Below, one piece after another: positions 1-8,506 of a stretch of DNA of 64,000 nt. The notes beneath the pieces were generated by a model. That model was not told the DNA's origin. It did no database searches and saw nothing but the letters and a program-made list of their open reading frames with translations. Numbering within the stretch: the stretch's first letter is position 1; every line of letters begins with the position of its first letter. The translations under genes and the position numbers were made by a program. Location of the stretch: the NCBI RefSeq assembly GCF_900099775.1, contig NZ_FMTM01000002.1, positions 434,001 through 498,000 of the forward strand. The letters run 5' to 3'. Origin of the DNA: Rhizobium mongolense subsp. loessense (GTDB taxonomy: Bacteria > Pseudomonadota > Alphaproteobacteria > Rhizobiales > Rhizobiaceae).

Positions 1-1509
1 CACCTCGATCGTCAGATTGTCGATGTCACGGGAAATCGAAGCGACAGCCAATAAGTGTCCGTCACGCTTGAAGCGCAGCAGACAGTTCCTGCCAGCGATG
101 TCCCCTTCGACCGTGATCTTATCCCATCGTTCGGCGTGGCCGACATAATTGATCCTGACGTCGTAGTGTTGGCTCCAGAAGAACGGCACGGCTGCGAACT
201 TTTCATTCTGACCGAGCATATTAAGCGCCGCGGTTTGCCCCTGCCTCTCGGCGACCACCCAATGTTCGACGCGAATGTCCTCTCCGCTATAGGGATCGGG
301 CCATCGCGCAATGTCACCGGCCGCGAAAATTCCAGGGGCGCTGGTTTGCAAAAAGCTATTCACGACGACACCGCGATCCACAGTCAGCCCTGCCATTTCC
401 GCGAGGCCGGTCCGCGGTCGTACGCCGATGCCGGCGACAACCAGATCAGTGGTTAGCGTTTTGCCGCTGCGAAGTTCCACCTCGTTGCCATTGATACTGC
501 TCGCGATGTCCTCCATGTGGAAAACGACGCCGTTCTTCTCGTGAAGGCCCCGGATAAAATCGCCCATCTGTGGACCCATGACCCGCCCCAGTGGCTGCTT
601 GTGGGGTGCAACGACTTGGACGTCCATTCCGCGAGAGCGCAGGGCGGCGGCGACCTCGAGGCCGATAAAACTGGCGCCAAGCACGACAACGCGCTTGGCA
701 GTCTTGGCCTGCTCAATTATGGCCCGACAATCGGCAAGCGAGCGTAGCGTATGAACATGGGGCTGGTCGGCGCCTGGAATGGTCAGGTGAACGGGTTCTG
801 CACCGGTCGCAAGTAGCAACCTGTCATAGGGAATCGAGCCTCCGCCAGCGAGGATGATCTCACGGATGTGCGGATCGATGCGAACCGCTTGCGTACCGAG
901 ACGGAGGTCAATCTGGTTTTTCGAATAGTAGCTCTCTGCCCGCAGTGGGACCCAGTCCTCCGGCGCCTTACCGGACAGGTAGTCCTTTGATAGGTTCGGC
1001 CGGTCGACAGGCGGCGCTTCGTCGTCGCTGAGCATGACAATGCTCCCAGGATACTGCTCGCGCCGCAGCCTCTCGGCCGCGGCAAAGCCGGCCGCACCGC
1101 CGCCGACGATGACGATCTTCCCCGGCATTGCTTCCGCAGACGGCTCGCTTGTTGTTGGTTCTGCACGCTTGCGCTTTGCGACTACGAAGATCTTGCCGTC
1201 GCGTTGCTCCACCGACCAGCATGCCAGCGGCCTGAAAGCCGGTGCGCGCAGGGCCTCGCCAGTCCTCAAGTCGAAACATGCATGATGCCAAGGGCAGCGA
1301 ATGGTGTCGCCGGAGACCAGACCGTCGACGAGGGGACCGTGGTAGTGCGTACAATGTGCGTCCACGGCGAATATCTGCGGCCCACGACGCATGAGCAGCA
1401 CCTGCGCATCGCCGCAATGGCCGACAAGCTTACTGCCGTCGGGAAGATCGGCAAGTCCGATACCTCGCACCAAATCCGGCCCAATTGTGTTTGTGTGCTT
1501 AGGAGTCAT
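1..1509 (-). CDS. Rieske/FAD-dependent pyridine nucleotide-disulfide reductase (AIF-like), 3' end cut by window edge
   Basis: The minus-strand frame from the ATG at 1509 stays open to base 1, giving 503 codons without a stop, so only the C-terminal tail is missing. The N-terminus is a Rieske [2Fe-2S] domain with both ligand pairs visible (CTHYHGPL, then CPWHHACF about 18 residues later). A linker leads into an FAD-binding Rossmann motif (IVGGGAAGFAAA), an NAD(P)H-binding motif (VVLGASFIGLEVAA) and a second FAD contact (GIFAAGDIA). This order is typical of AIF-type ferredoxin/rubredoxin reductases that pass electrons from NAD(P)H. The substrate or partner cannot be read from the sequence. AAGGAG lies 8 bases upstream of the start; an in-frame ATG at 1608 would add 33 residues but has a weaker ribosome site. 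Confidence 0.85.
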   Translation of the reverse strand, partial: MTPKHTNTIGPDLVRGIGLADLPDGSKLVGHCGDAQVLLMRRGPQIFAVDAHCTHYHGPLVDGLVSGDTIRCPWHHACFDLRTGEALRAPAFRPLACWSVEQRDGKIFVVAKRKRAEPTTSEPSAEAMPGKIVIVGGGAAGFAAAERLRREQYPGSIVMLSDDEAPPVDRPNLSKDYLSGKAPEDWVPLRAESYYSKNQIDLRLGTQAVRIDPHIREIILAGGGSIPYDRLLLATGAEPVHLTIPGADQPHVHTLRSLADCRAIIEQAKTAKRVVVLGASFIGLEVAAALRSRGMDVQVVAPHKQPLGRVMGPQMGDFIRGLHEKNGVVFHMEDIASSINGNEVELRSGKTLTTDLVVAGIGVRPRTGLAEMAGLTVDRGVVVNSFLQTSAPGIFAAGDIARWPDPYSGEDIRVEHWVVAERQGQTAALNMLGQNEKFAAVPFFWSQHYDVRINYVGHAERWDKITVEGDIAGRNCLLRFKRDGHLLAVASISRDIDNLTIEV

Positions 1510-1952
1510 TCGTCTTCTCCTTGGCTTTAGAGGTCTCCCCGGCGGGGCGAAGGGCGAACTCGGTTTCGCGGTACCTTTGATCTCAATGTTGCGGCTGCCG
1601 GTCGCCATCTTCTGCCGGGCAGCTTGTTGTCATTGGACGCGTTAAGCAAACGAATTTAATAGATGGCTTATCCCGTTAGCTCCGGCACCCCAAGATACAG
1701 TGCAGCTACTGGCTGTATGATCGCGGATTTTGAAGCCGGATTGCACCCTATCTGAGTCGCAGGGGGGTTCAGAGAGGGGCTGGATGTAAGCGCTATTCGG
1801 TAACAAATGCCACGAGCGTCAGCTTGTAGGCGCGAAGCTGCCCTTATGGAGTCGCCTCAGCAGGTCAGGTTAGGGGGAAAGTGGCCATTGCATTAGCGGC
1901 GGCGGCGAAGGAGGATAGCCGACTAGGTCAGCGTACACAGGGGGTATTTCGA
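1510..1952. other. intergenic region between divergent genes
   Basis: This 443-base gap separates the leftward reductase from the rightward DUF1330 gene and must hold both promoters. I see no convincing coding frame, repeat or RNA in it. The first 100 bases could encode an in-frame N-terminal extension of the reductase. Confidence 0.5.
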
Positions 1953-2240
1953 ATGGCCGCTTATCTTATCGCCGACATAGAGGTCCACGACCCACAGGCG
2001 TATGAGGAATACAAGGAGAAGGCGTCGTCGACGGTCAAGCAGTTTGGTGGGCGCTACCTGGCTCGCGGTGGAGAGCAGGAGGTCCTCGAGGGAAGTTGGA
2101 CGCCAACGAGGCTTGTCCTGCTGGAGTTTCCTGACATGGCGACGCTGCAAGCATGGTACAGCTCAAGCGAGTACGCCATCGCCAAACCGTTCCGCCTCAC
2201 CAACGCACGCAGCTGTTTAGTCGCCTTGGAGGGCGTGTGA
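1953..2240 (+). CDS. DUF1330 family small protein
   Basis: A 95-residue protein beginning MAAYLIADIEVHDPQAY, the typical opening of the DUF1330 family (dimeric alpha-beta-barrel fold, usual length about 95). The reading frame is open 24 codons further upstream, but the family alignment starts at the ATG at 1953 and AGGGGG lies about 12 bases ahead of it. Members of this fold include small monooxygenase- or isomerase-like proteins, but DUF1330 has no settled reaction. It is alone between a divergent reductase and a small kinase, so context does not help. Confidence 0.8.
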   Translation: MAAYLIADIEVHDPQAYEEYKEKASSTVKQFGGRYLARGGEQEVLEGSWTPTRLVLLEFPDMATLQAWYSSSEYAIAKPFRLTNARSCLVALEGV

Positions 2241-2508
2241 GCACCCGCGCACGTCGGATATAGCCGCCAAAAGGGTTGCATTCGCTCAGTGCGTAGCGAA
2301 TACGAATGCCGACCGCGATTTGGCCAAGACAGGTCGTGGTGGTGCTCTCCGTCGATAAATGCGCCGTTCCGGTTCAAGGTAGACTGGGTCGAGCAATCGC
2401 CGGGCAAAGATTCGGGCACGCCCTCGGCGATGGCTTCCCTGTAAGCCCATCGATTTTCGCAGCGGCGCCGAACGCGATGACACTGGCAATATCAGGTGGA
2501 TTTTGAGA

Positions 2509-3078
2509 ATGCCCGCTAAGATTATCTTCCTTCACGGCGCTTCCAGCAGCGGCAAATCAACCATTGCGCGAGGCATCCAGAAAACGATTGACGAGCCTTT
2601 CTGGCACATCTCAATAGATCATCTCAGAGATTCCGGCGTTCTTCCGTTGAGCCGCTTCGATAGCGGCGAATTCAAATGGCGGGACGCAAGAAGCCAGTTC
2701 TTTCAAGGGTTCCATCGCTCCTTGGCCGCCTATGCAAGTGCCGGAAACAACCTCATCATCGAGCATATCTTGGACACTGACGGTTGGCTTGACGAATTAG
2801 CGGATCTTCTTGCTCCCTTTGACGTATTCTTTGTCGGCGTGCATTGCTCGCTACCGGTGTTGCTTGAACGGGAAAAGGCACGAGGCGACCGACCGATTGG
2901 TAGTGCGGAACAAGATTACAACGCGATACATCGAAATGTTCGTTACGATCTCACCATCCAGTCGGAGCACGGAGCAGATCGGAACGTTGAGCGAGTGATT
3001 GCTGAATGGCGAAGGAGACGAGCACCGTCAGTCTTTGCCCTGAAGACCAAGGAAATGAAACTAGAACCACCTGTTTAA
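2509..3078 (+). CDS. chloramphenicol phosphotransferase-like P-loop kinase
   Basis: A 189-residue P-loop protein. The Walker A motif GASSSGKST sits at about residues 10-18. The later signature REKARGDRPIG followed by a conserved His and RYDL is characteristic of the CPT (chloramphenicol phosphotransferase-like) family of small-molecule kinases. Most members outside Streptomyces have unknown substrates, so resistance should not be assumed. I start at ATG 2509 because AGGTGG lies 9 bases upstream; a TTG two codons earlier is too close to that site. It is monocistronic as far as can be seen. Confidence 0.75.
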   Translation: MPAKIIFLHGASSSGKSTIARGIQKTIDEPFWHISIDHLRDSGVLPLSRFDSGEFKWRDARSQFFQGFHRSLAAYASAGNNLIIEHILDTDGWLDELADLLAPFDVFFVGVHCSLPVLLEREKARGDRPIGSAEQDYNAIHRNVRYDLTIQSEHGADRNVERVIAEWRRRRAPSVFALKTKEMKLEPPV

Positions 3079-3190
3079 CGCCTAACACACATGGACGACC
3101 GGCAGCGGCCCACCACGCGCCTTGACCTCGGAAACCGAAGACGCCGTCTGTCCTCCCGGCACAAGCGGTCAAGCCTCTACTAGCGCCATG

Positions 3191-6100
3191 TCATTCAACC
3201 CCTCGTGCCTCGATGAGGCTTCCCCGCGGTTCTTTTCGCACATAGAACCCGTTCGGAATCGTCTCCTGCACCAATGGCACGTGAGAAATCAGACCGACCA
3301 CGCGCCTCTGACCTGCGAGATTGGTAAGTACCTGCAGGACCTGATCGAGCGTGCCGGACTCATTTTGGGTATCGAGGCTGCCGAAGCCCTCATCGATGAA
3401 AATGGTGTCGAGCCGCACCTGCCCGCTCACGCTCTCGACGATATCAGAAAGACCAAGCGCCAAGGCCAAGGCGGCCATGAACGTCTCTCCCCCTGACAGT
3501 GTCGACGTGGGACGCGCCTTACCGGTGTGTACGTCAAACACCCGGATACCAAGGCCGCGGCGCGAGCGGCCTGCTCCACCTTCGAATTCACGTTCGAGGC
3601 TGAAGCGACCGCCGCTCATAGGACCAAGCCGTTGGTTTGCTGCGACCAGCACCTGGTCGAACATCGCACCGATCGCATAGGTCTCAAGGTCCAACCGCAA
3701 CGGATTTTCAGCATTGAACAGGGCCGCAAGCGTTCGCAGCGCGGCCGTCTCTGTTTCGATCTCGTCGAGGCGCTTCAGTTGACTGGCGACATCGAGCTGA
3801 AGCTTCTCGAGTTGCCGTATCCGCGCCTGCGCTTGGGCCCGCGCCGTCTTGGCAAGATCGAGCATCTCGTCTGCTCTCTCATAAGCCTCTTGCAAAGTAT
3901 GGGTATGTGGCCGTTCGCGGCCCTCGACTGCGCGTCTCGAAGTCTCTTCGTTGCTATGCGCTATCGCCAATGCATTGCGGTAATCTGCGATCTCCTGCGC
4001 ATCAGCCTCGACCGTGCCGATCAGCTGCTTGAAACCGTTGAACTGAGGTTCCGTCAAGCCGCTCTTTGCCAGACGGGCCTTGAACTCCGCTTGAGCCTTA
4101 TCTCGGCGAACAATTGCGTTCTCATACGCCTGCCTGGCCGCGTCTGCTGCTGTATTGGCAATGATGGCGGCTTCACGGGATCGGCGTGCAGCATCCTCCG
4201 CAATTCTTGCCGCATCCATTCGAGCTGCGAGCTGGCGTTCATGTTCGCAAAGCACAGCAGTCAGTGCGTCCGGCGTCCGCAGTTCCTGGGGAACCGTCGC
4301 GATCGCCTGCTCGAACCTGTCTCGCGCGAGCGCTTCATTGGTTTTCGATATCTCGAACGCCGTGCGGAGGCCATCGCGCTGCTCTTCCGTTGAGCCAATC
4401 TCGGTCGCTAATGCGGTCAGTGCGGCCTCAGCCTGGACGAGATCGATCGCCGGACCGAGCTCGTCGATCTGCCGACCCAAGCCGACAATCGCGATGCGGA
4501 GATCGGCGGCCGGCTGTTCAGACTTAGGGAGTGCGCCCAGTCTTTCCTGGCGTTCCTGCCATTTCGCTCGCGCGGAAACGAAAAGGCGAGAAGCGTCCTG
4601 CTCGGACCTTTGCGCTTCCTCCCATTGGGCTTTCGCATCTCGAAACGACTGATCGAGGCCGGCATGCTCGGCCCTGCCGACAGCGGGCAGAGGGTGATCG
4701 GTCGATCCGCAGACAGGGCAGGCCCCGCCCGCTGCAAGCCTGGCAGCCAAATGAATAGCTTGGGCCTCGGCAAGGGCGGCCTCTGCAGCGTCAAAGCGCG
4801 ACCGCGCGGCCTGTTCCCACCGGACCGCCTCTTCGTTCTTTTCTTTCAATGCCTGCATTTCAACGCGCGCCCTTTCGGCGACGTCGAGAGCCGCCTGATG
4901 GAGCTCGGCGGTTTTAAGCTCATTTTCAACGAGCAATCGCTGATGGACTAGCCGCTGGCGCGCGGCGTCATTCTCCCGAGTGGATCCGAGTGCCCGCTCC
5001 TTTTCGAGTTTCCGGCTACGCATTTCCTCGATACGCGCCTCGACGCGATTGAAAGCCTTCTTCGCCTGCTGAACGGCCTTTAAGGCTGCATCCGCCTTAT
5101 GGGCGTAAAGGCTTGCGTCGGAAAGGGTCAGTTGATGGCGTCCAAGCGTACCGACCGCTTGCCGCAGGGCCTCAATTTCTCCCGATCTTTCCCGTTCCTC
5201 TTCGTGCGTTCTGACGGCGGCTCCAGCTTTTTCCGCCGCTGCGCTGTTTGCCTCCGCGGCCGCTTTCATTGTTTCCTCAGCTTCGAGACTTTCCGTCTCG
5301 GCACCTTTGGCGTGGCGCTCGACGTCCAGGAGCGCTTGGGCACGCTTGGCATTGTCGACGCGCTCCTCCAGTTCACGGATATGCTCAGCCTTTCCAATGA
5401 GGGCTTCGACATCCGACCTGGCTTTCTCGGCGGCTCGAAACTGGTCCTCGAGCTGACGGGCGGCAGCAAGTGCCGTGCGTGAAGCATCGAACGTCTGTGC
5501 GGCCGCCATCTCCTTCACAGTTTCCGCGTCGTGGACGACTTTCGCCTCGTCAATGCCGGCCGCAAGTGCGTCGGGACTCTCAAAACCCTCGGCCGAAAGT
5601 CGCCCTGCGCACACTTCGCGTTCGTGCCGAACCCGCCGCTCAGCTGCCGCCGCATCCTCCTTGAACCTTGCCGCCATGCGCCGATACATGGAAACATCAA
5701 AGAGCTCACGCAGGATCTCGAGCCGCTTATCGGTCTTTGCCGCCATGAACGTCTCGAACTTACCCTGTGGCAACAGCACGATCTGCCGGAATTGTTCAGC
5801 ACCGTAGCCGAGGAGCTGGACCACGGCCTCTTTGACTGGACCGGTCTTCTTTTCCGCAATGACCGGGCCGGGGTTCGCGTCGGTTATGTCCTCGAGTGGA
5901 AGTCCGGTCGCGTCAAAAAGCCAGGCTTCATGGATATCCCTGGTCTCACCGTCACCACGCTGTTTGGGCCGGGTCTGCTCCGGCCGTCGGCGCAGAACAT
6001 AGCGCTTGTCAGCGATATCGAATACAAACTCGACTTCGGTCGGAACGCCGGGATCAGCATGATCGGAGCGAAGCGACGCTGTCTCCTGTTCAGCTTTGGC

Positions 6101-6268
6101 CGCCTCGCCGAACAGCGCGAAGGTCATGGCACTGAAGATCGATGACTTGCCGGACCCTGTCGGCCCGTAGATGCCGAAAAGGCCTGAGGCAATTGCGTCA
6201 CGAAAGTCCACCACAACCCTGCCGGCATAAGGACCGAAGGCCTGAATCGTCAGTCTGACCGGCCTCAT
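3191..6268 (-). CDS. sbcC: exonuclease subunit SbcC (SMC-like ATPase)
   Basis: A 1025-residue Rad50-type ATPase that works with SbcD to open and trim DNA ends, hairpins and protein-blocked ends. Walker A is GPTGSGKSS at residues 35-43. A long Ala/Glu/Arg-rich coiled coil follows, with the zinc-hook ACPVCGS near residue 515. A second coiled coil leads to the ABC signature TLSGGETF near residue 924 and the Walker B motif IFIDEGFGSLD near residue 956. The length is normal. Its ATG overlaps the sbcD stop by 4 bases, so the two are translationally coupled. Downstream there is only about 110 bases before the convergent small-kinase gene. Confidence 0.95.
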   Translation of the reverse strand: MRPVRLTIQAFGPYAGRVVVDFRDAIASGLFGIYGPTGSGKSSIFSAMTFALFGEAAKAEQETASLRSDHADPGVPTEVEFVFDIADKRYVLRRRPEQTRPKQRGDGETRDIHEAWLFDATGLPLEDITDANPGPVIAEKKTGPVKEAVVQLLGYGAEQFRQIVLLPQGKFETFMAAKTDKRLEILRELFDVSMYRRMAARFKEDAAAAERRVRHEREVCAGRLSAEGFESPDALAAGIDEAKVVHDAETVKEMAAAQTFDASRTALAAARQLEDQFRAAEKARSDVEALIGKAEHIRELEERVDNAKRAQALLDVERHAKGAETESLEAEETMKAAAEANSAAAEKAGAAVRTHEEERERSGEIEALRQAVGTLGRHQLTLSDASLYAHKADAALKAVQQAKKAFNRVEARIEEMRSRKLEKERALGSTRENDAARQRLVHQRLLVENELKTAELHQAALDVAERARVEMQALKEKNEEAVRWEQAARSRFDAAEAALAEAQAIHLAARLAAGGACPVCGSTDHPLPAVGRAEHAGLDQSFRDAKAQWEEAQRSEQDASRLFVSARAKWQERQERLGALPKSEQPAADLRIAIVGLGRQIDELGPAIDLVQAEAALTALATEIGSTEEQRDGLRTAFEISKTNEALARDRFEQAIATVPQELRTPDALTAVLCEHERQLAARMDAARIAEDAARRSREAAIIANTAADAARQAYENAIVRRDKAQAEFKARLAKSGLTEPQFNGFKQLIGTVEADAQEIADYRNALAIAHSNEETSRRAVEGRERPHTHTLQEAYERADEMLDLAKTARAQAQARIRQLEKLQLDVASQLKRLDEIETETAALRTLAALFNAENPLRLDLETYAIGAMFDQVLVAANQRLGPMSGGRFSLEREFEGGAGRSRRGLGIRVFDVHTGKARPTSTLSGGETFMAALALALGLSDIVESVSGQVRLDTIFIDEGFGSLDTQNESGTLDQVLQVLTNLAGQRRVVGLISHVPLVQETIPNGFYVRKEPRGSLIEARGVE

Positions 6269-7407
6269 GCCTCCGCCTCCGCGCTTCGAAGATCCGACAG
6301 GGCAGACCCAATCAACGCCAGCTCCGCGTCGACTGGGTCTTGGCTGCGAACCTGCATCAGGAACTCCCGAATGACCTTTGACGGATCCTGCAGGGTGGCT
6401 TGCACCTTGATTTCGGACATGATGTCGAGCGCCCGCTCATCTCGTGTATAAGTCAGCTGACAAGCATTCGGGTATAGCTCGCGAAGGCGCTTCATCGGAT
6501 CGATCAGCGGCACATCATCCGTCAGCACTGCCTTGATGAAATCGATCGATGGTTCCCCGTGCAGCAGGTCAGCGAACTTGCCGCGCAAGACCCTAACGCC
6601 CCGGGTAGGCGCGAATTGCAGTGCGGTGATCGCTACCCTGCCCTGTTCATCGAGATCGACGAGGCTCATCGACTTTACGCTTCCAGCCTCGTCAAAACCG
6701 AAAGCCAGCGGCGCACCGGCATAGCGGATGTGCGGCTTGCCAACCGAATGCGGCAGATGCAGGTGACCGAGCGCCACGTAGTGGGCGCCATCGAACATGT
6801 CGTGGCGAACCGTCTCAATGCCACCGACCCGTGCCAGAGGCCGCTCTCCTTCACTGGAGCTGCCGCCCTCTACAAAGGCGTGGGCAACCACGACCCAGCG
6901 CGCTCCTTCCGGAAGATGCCGCCGCGCTGCGATGACCTGGGCGCGAATGACATGTTCGGGCATTGCGATCGTCTCATCGCCAAAGCAGTCGCGTGCGGCG
7001 AATTCGTAGCCGAATGGTAGTGCCGAAATGGCAACCGGACCAGCTGCGTCATGCAGGATCAAAGGTGTTTCGTCCGCCAAGAGTGGTCCGCGGATCAAAG
7101 CTCGCCGTACGTCCGTCAGGACGGACATGGCGCCGATCCTGTCACCAGAATCATGATTGCCGGCAATCATGACCACGGCCGTTTCCGTCTCTCGCGCCAC
7201 TCGGCCGAGAAAGGCATTGAATTGCCGCACCGAGCTTGCGGGAGGAGACGCGCGATCGAAGATGTCGCCGGCGATTATGAAGACGTCGGGTCGGTGCTTG
7301 TCTATCGCTTGCAGGATCTGGTCGAGGATCGCCGCATGGTCATCCTCAAGCGACATGCCGTGGAACTGGCGCCCGAGATGCAAGTCCGCAGTGTGAAGCA
7401 TCCGCAT
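6265..7407 (-). CDS. sbcD: exonuclease subunit SbcD (Mre11-type phosphoesterase)
   Basis: A 380-residue calcineurin-like metallophosphoesterase, the nuclease partner of SbcC. The metal-binding motifs are in order: HTADLHLG (residues 5-12), GDIFDR (47-52), GNHDS (83-87), and later a GHLHLP histidine motif. It is first in a two-gene operon with sbcC. The start at 7407 (MRMLHTAD) matches the usual family N-terminus; a second Met two codons in is an alternative. Its promoter must lie in the 76-base gap shared with a divergent WYL regulator, which suggests that regulator controls it. Confidence 0.95.
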   Translation of the reverse strand: MRMLHTADLHLGRQFHGMSLEDDHAAILDQILQAIDKHRPDVFIIAGDIFDRASPPASSVRQFNAFLGRVARETETAVVMIAGNHDSGDRIGAMSVLTDVRRALIRGPLLADETPLILHDAAGPVAISALPFGYEFAARDCFGDETIAMPEHVIRAQVIAARRHLPEGARWVVVAHAFVEGGSSSEGERPLARVGGIETVRHDMFDGAHYVALGHLHLPHSVGKPHIRYAGAPLAFGFDEAGSVKSMSLVDLDEQGRVAITALQFAPTRGVRVLRGKFADLLHGEPSIDFIKAVLTDDVPLIDPMKRLRELYPNACQLTYTRDERALDIMSEIKVQATLQDPSKVIREFLMQVRSQDPVDAELALIGSALSDLRSAEAEA

Positions 7408-7410
7408 AAT

Positions 7411-7448
7411 TTAGATCCGTCTATTTTTTACATGTATAATTTTTAGAT
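7411..7448. promoter_or_regulatory. candidate promoter/operator between sbcD and the WYL regulator
   Basis: This AT-rich block sits in the 76-base divergent gap. It contains the perfect 8-base palindrome TACATGTA (7429-7436), flanked by TCTA on the left and TAGA on the right, and two copies of TTAGAT (7411 and 7443). A TATAAT (7435-7440) that could be the -10 box of the WYL gene overlaps the palindrome. Such an overlap fits a repressor that controls both its own gene and sbcDC; this is inference. Confidence 0.4.
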
Positions 7449-7483
7449 GGACAGCCGCTGGCGAGTCAAGCTACTTTTCCCCG

Positions 7484-8314
7484 ATGGAATTCGACGACCT
7501 GAAACATGCTCAGCGCGAGCGACTGATCTTTCTCGATCAGTGTCTGACGTGGCGTGGCATGGCCAACCGGCGCGATCTGATCGACCGCTTTGACATCTCT
7601 ACCGCTCAGGCAGCCCTCGACTTCCGCCTTTATCTTGAGCGTGCCAGGCATACGCCTCCCACCTACGATCCTGTGCGGAAGACATATCTGGCAGCCCACG
7701 ACCACAAGCCTCTTGTCCCTTCCACGTTGAACGAGGCTTTTGCGGCCGTGCTGGCTGAAAGCAACCTGCCCCTCTCTGTCGCCCTACCCCAACCGGAACG
7801 TCGCGCTGATGCTTCTGTGGTGTCGCGTCTTTATCAAGCGATGAGGAACAGGTGGGCGATTCACATACAGTATACGTCGATGACGTCTGGTGCCGATGCC
7901 GGACAATGGATTGTCCCCACACATTTCGTATCAGATGGCGAAAAGGTTCACGTGAGAGCCTTCAGCTTCAAACATGAGGCGTATCGAACCTATCTGCCCA
8001 TTCGCGTCAGCACCGGCAGTAGTTTTGAGACGCGTGCTCCGTCAGAGCAATTCCCCGACGATACGGATTGGAACACGCGGGCAAGGATATGGCTCAGGCC
8101 AAAAACCGGCCTGACGCCGGAGCAGGCCGCAGTCGTGCGGACCGAATACGGCTTCGAAGGTGAATTGCTCTGCGTCGAGACACGAAAAGCTCTCGAATTC
8201 TTTCTCGACCGTCGATGGGGTCTGGACCAGGAAGACGCCCGACTCGAGCGGGTGAGGACGGAATACGATGACGACCTGGAGAAGGCCAGGCGCCGGTCCG
8301 TGACAATCGGCTGA
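7484..8314 (+). CDS. WYL-domain transcriptional regulator, BrxR/CapW-like
   Basis: A 276-residue protein. An N-terminal winged helix (about residues 10-55) is recognisable from RERLIFLDQCLTWRG and the following NRRDLIDRFDISTAQAALD. A WYL domain spans about residues 112-180 with the stretch KVHVRAFSFKHEAYRTYLP, and a WCX-like C-terminal domain follows (200-260). The helix wording and the VHVRAF motif match the BrxR/CapW group, whose members repress BREX, CBASS and other defence operons and are thought to sense damage-related nucleic-acid signals. Here the divergent neighbour is sbcDC rather than a classical defence operon. The family assignment is by memory of conserved wording, not by search. 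Confidence 0.8.
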   Translation: MEFDDLKHAQRERLIFLDQCLTWRGMANRRDLIDRFDISTAQAALDFRLYLERARHTPPTYDPVRKTYLAAHDHKPLVPSTLNEAFAAVLAESNLPLSVALPQPERRADASVVSRLYQAMRNRWAIHIQYTSMTSGADAGQWIVPTHFVSDGEKVHVRAFSFKHEAYRTYLPIRVSTGSSFETRAPSEQFPDDTDWNTRARIWLRPKTGLTPEQAAVVRTEYGFEGELLCVETRKALEFFLDRRWGLDQEDARLERVRTEYDDDLEKARRRSVTIG

Positions 8315-8506
8315 TCGTCTGGATGCGACCGAACGACCATATAGGTCGTCGCACTCAAGCGCTGTGTTCATTTCTTGCGGCCTTCCTCGGCACTTATGCA
8401 TTCTCGAGCACTTGAGGCAGCGCTGGTCGACCGGTCCGCGGTATTCGCGGCAGCGACATGTTGATCTCGGTTCCATCCTCGCAACGGCCAGGATGGCAGG
8501 ATCAAG

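Noticed and set aside
1266..1484. Short frames across 12-1530 on both strands
   Set aside because: They are out-of-phase shadows of the Rieske/FAD reductase, whose true frame has no stop before the left edge.
2509..3078. Chloramphenicol resistance
   Set aside because: The CPT-like fold is widespread in bacteria with unknown substrates; resistance cannot be claimed.
3351..6145. Plus-strand frames of 110-290 codons inside sbcC
   Set aside because: They are antisense to a full-length SbcC with all motifs and have biased composition typical of shadows.
8333..8349. ACGACC-ATATA-GGTCGT as terminator of the WYL gene
   Set aside because: The 6-base stem is weak and has no T-run; it could be chance.
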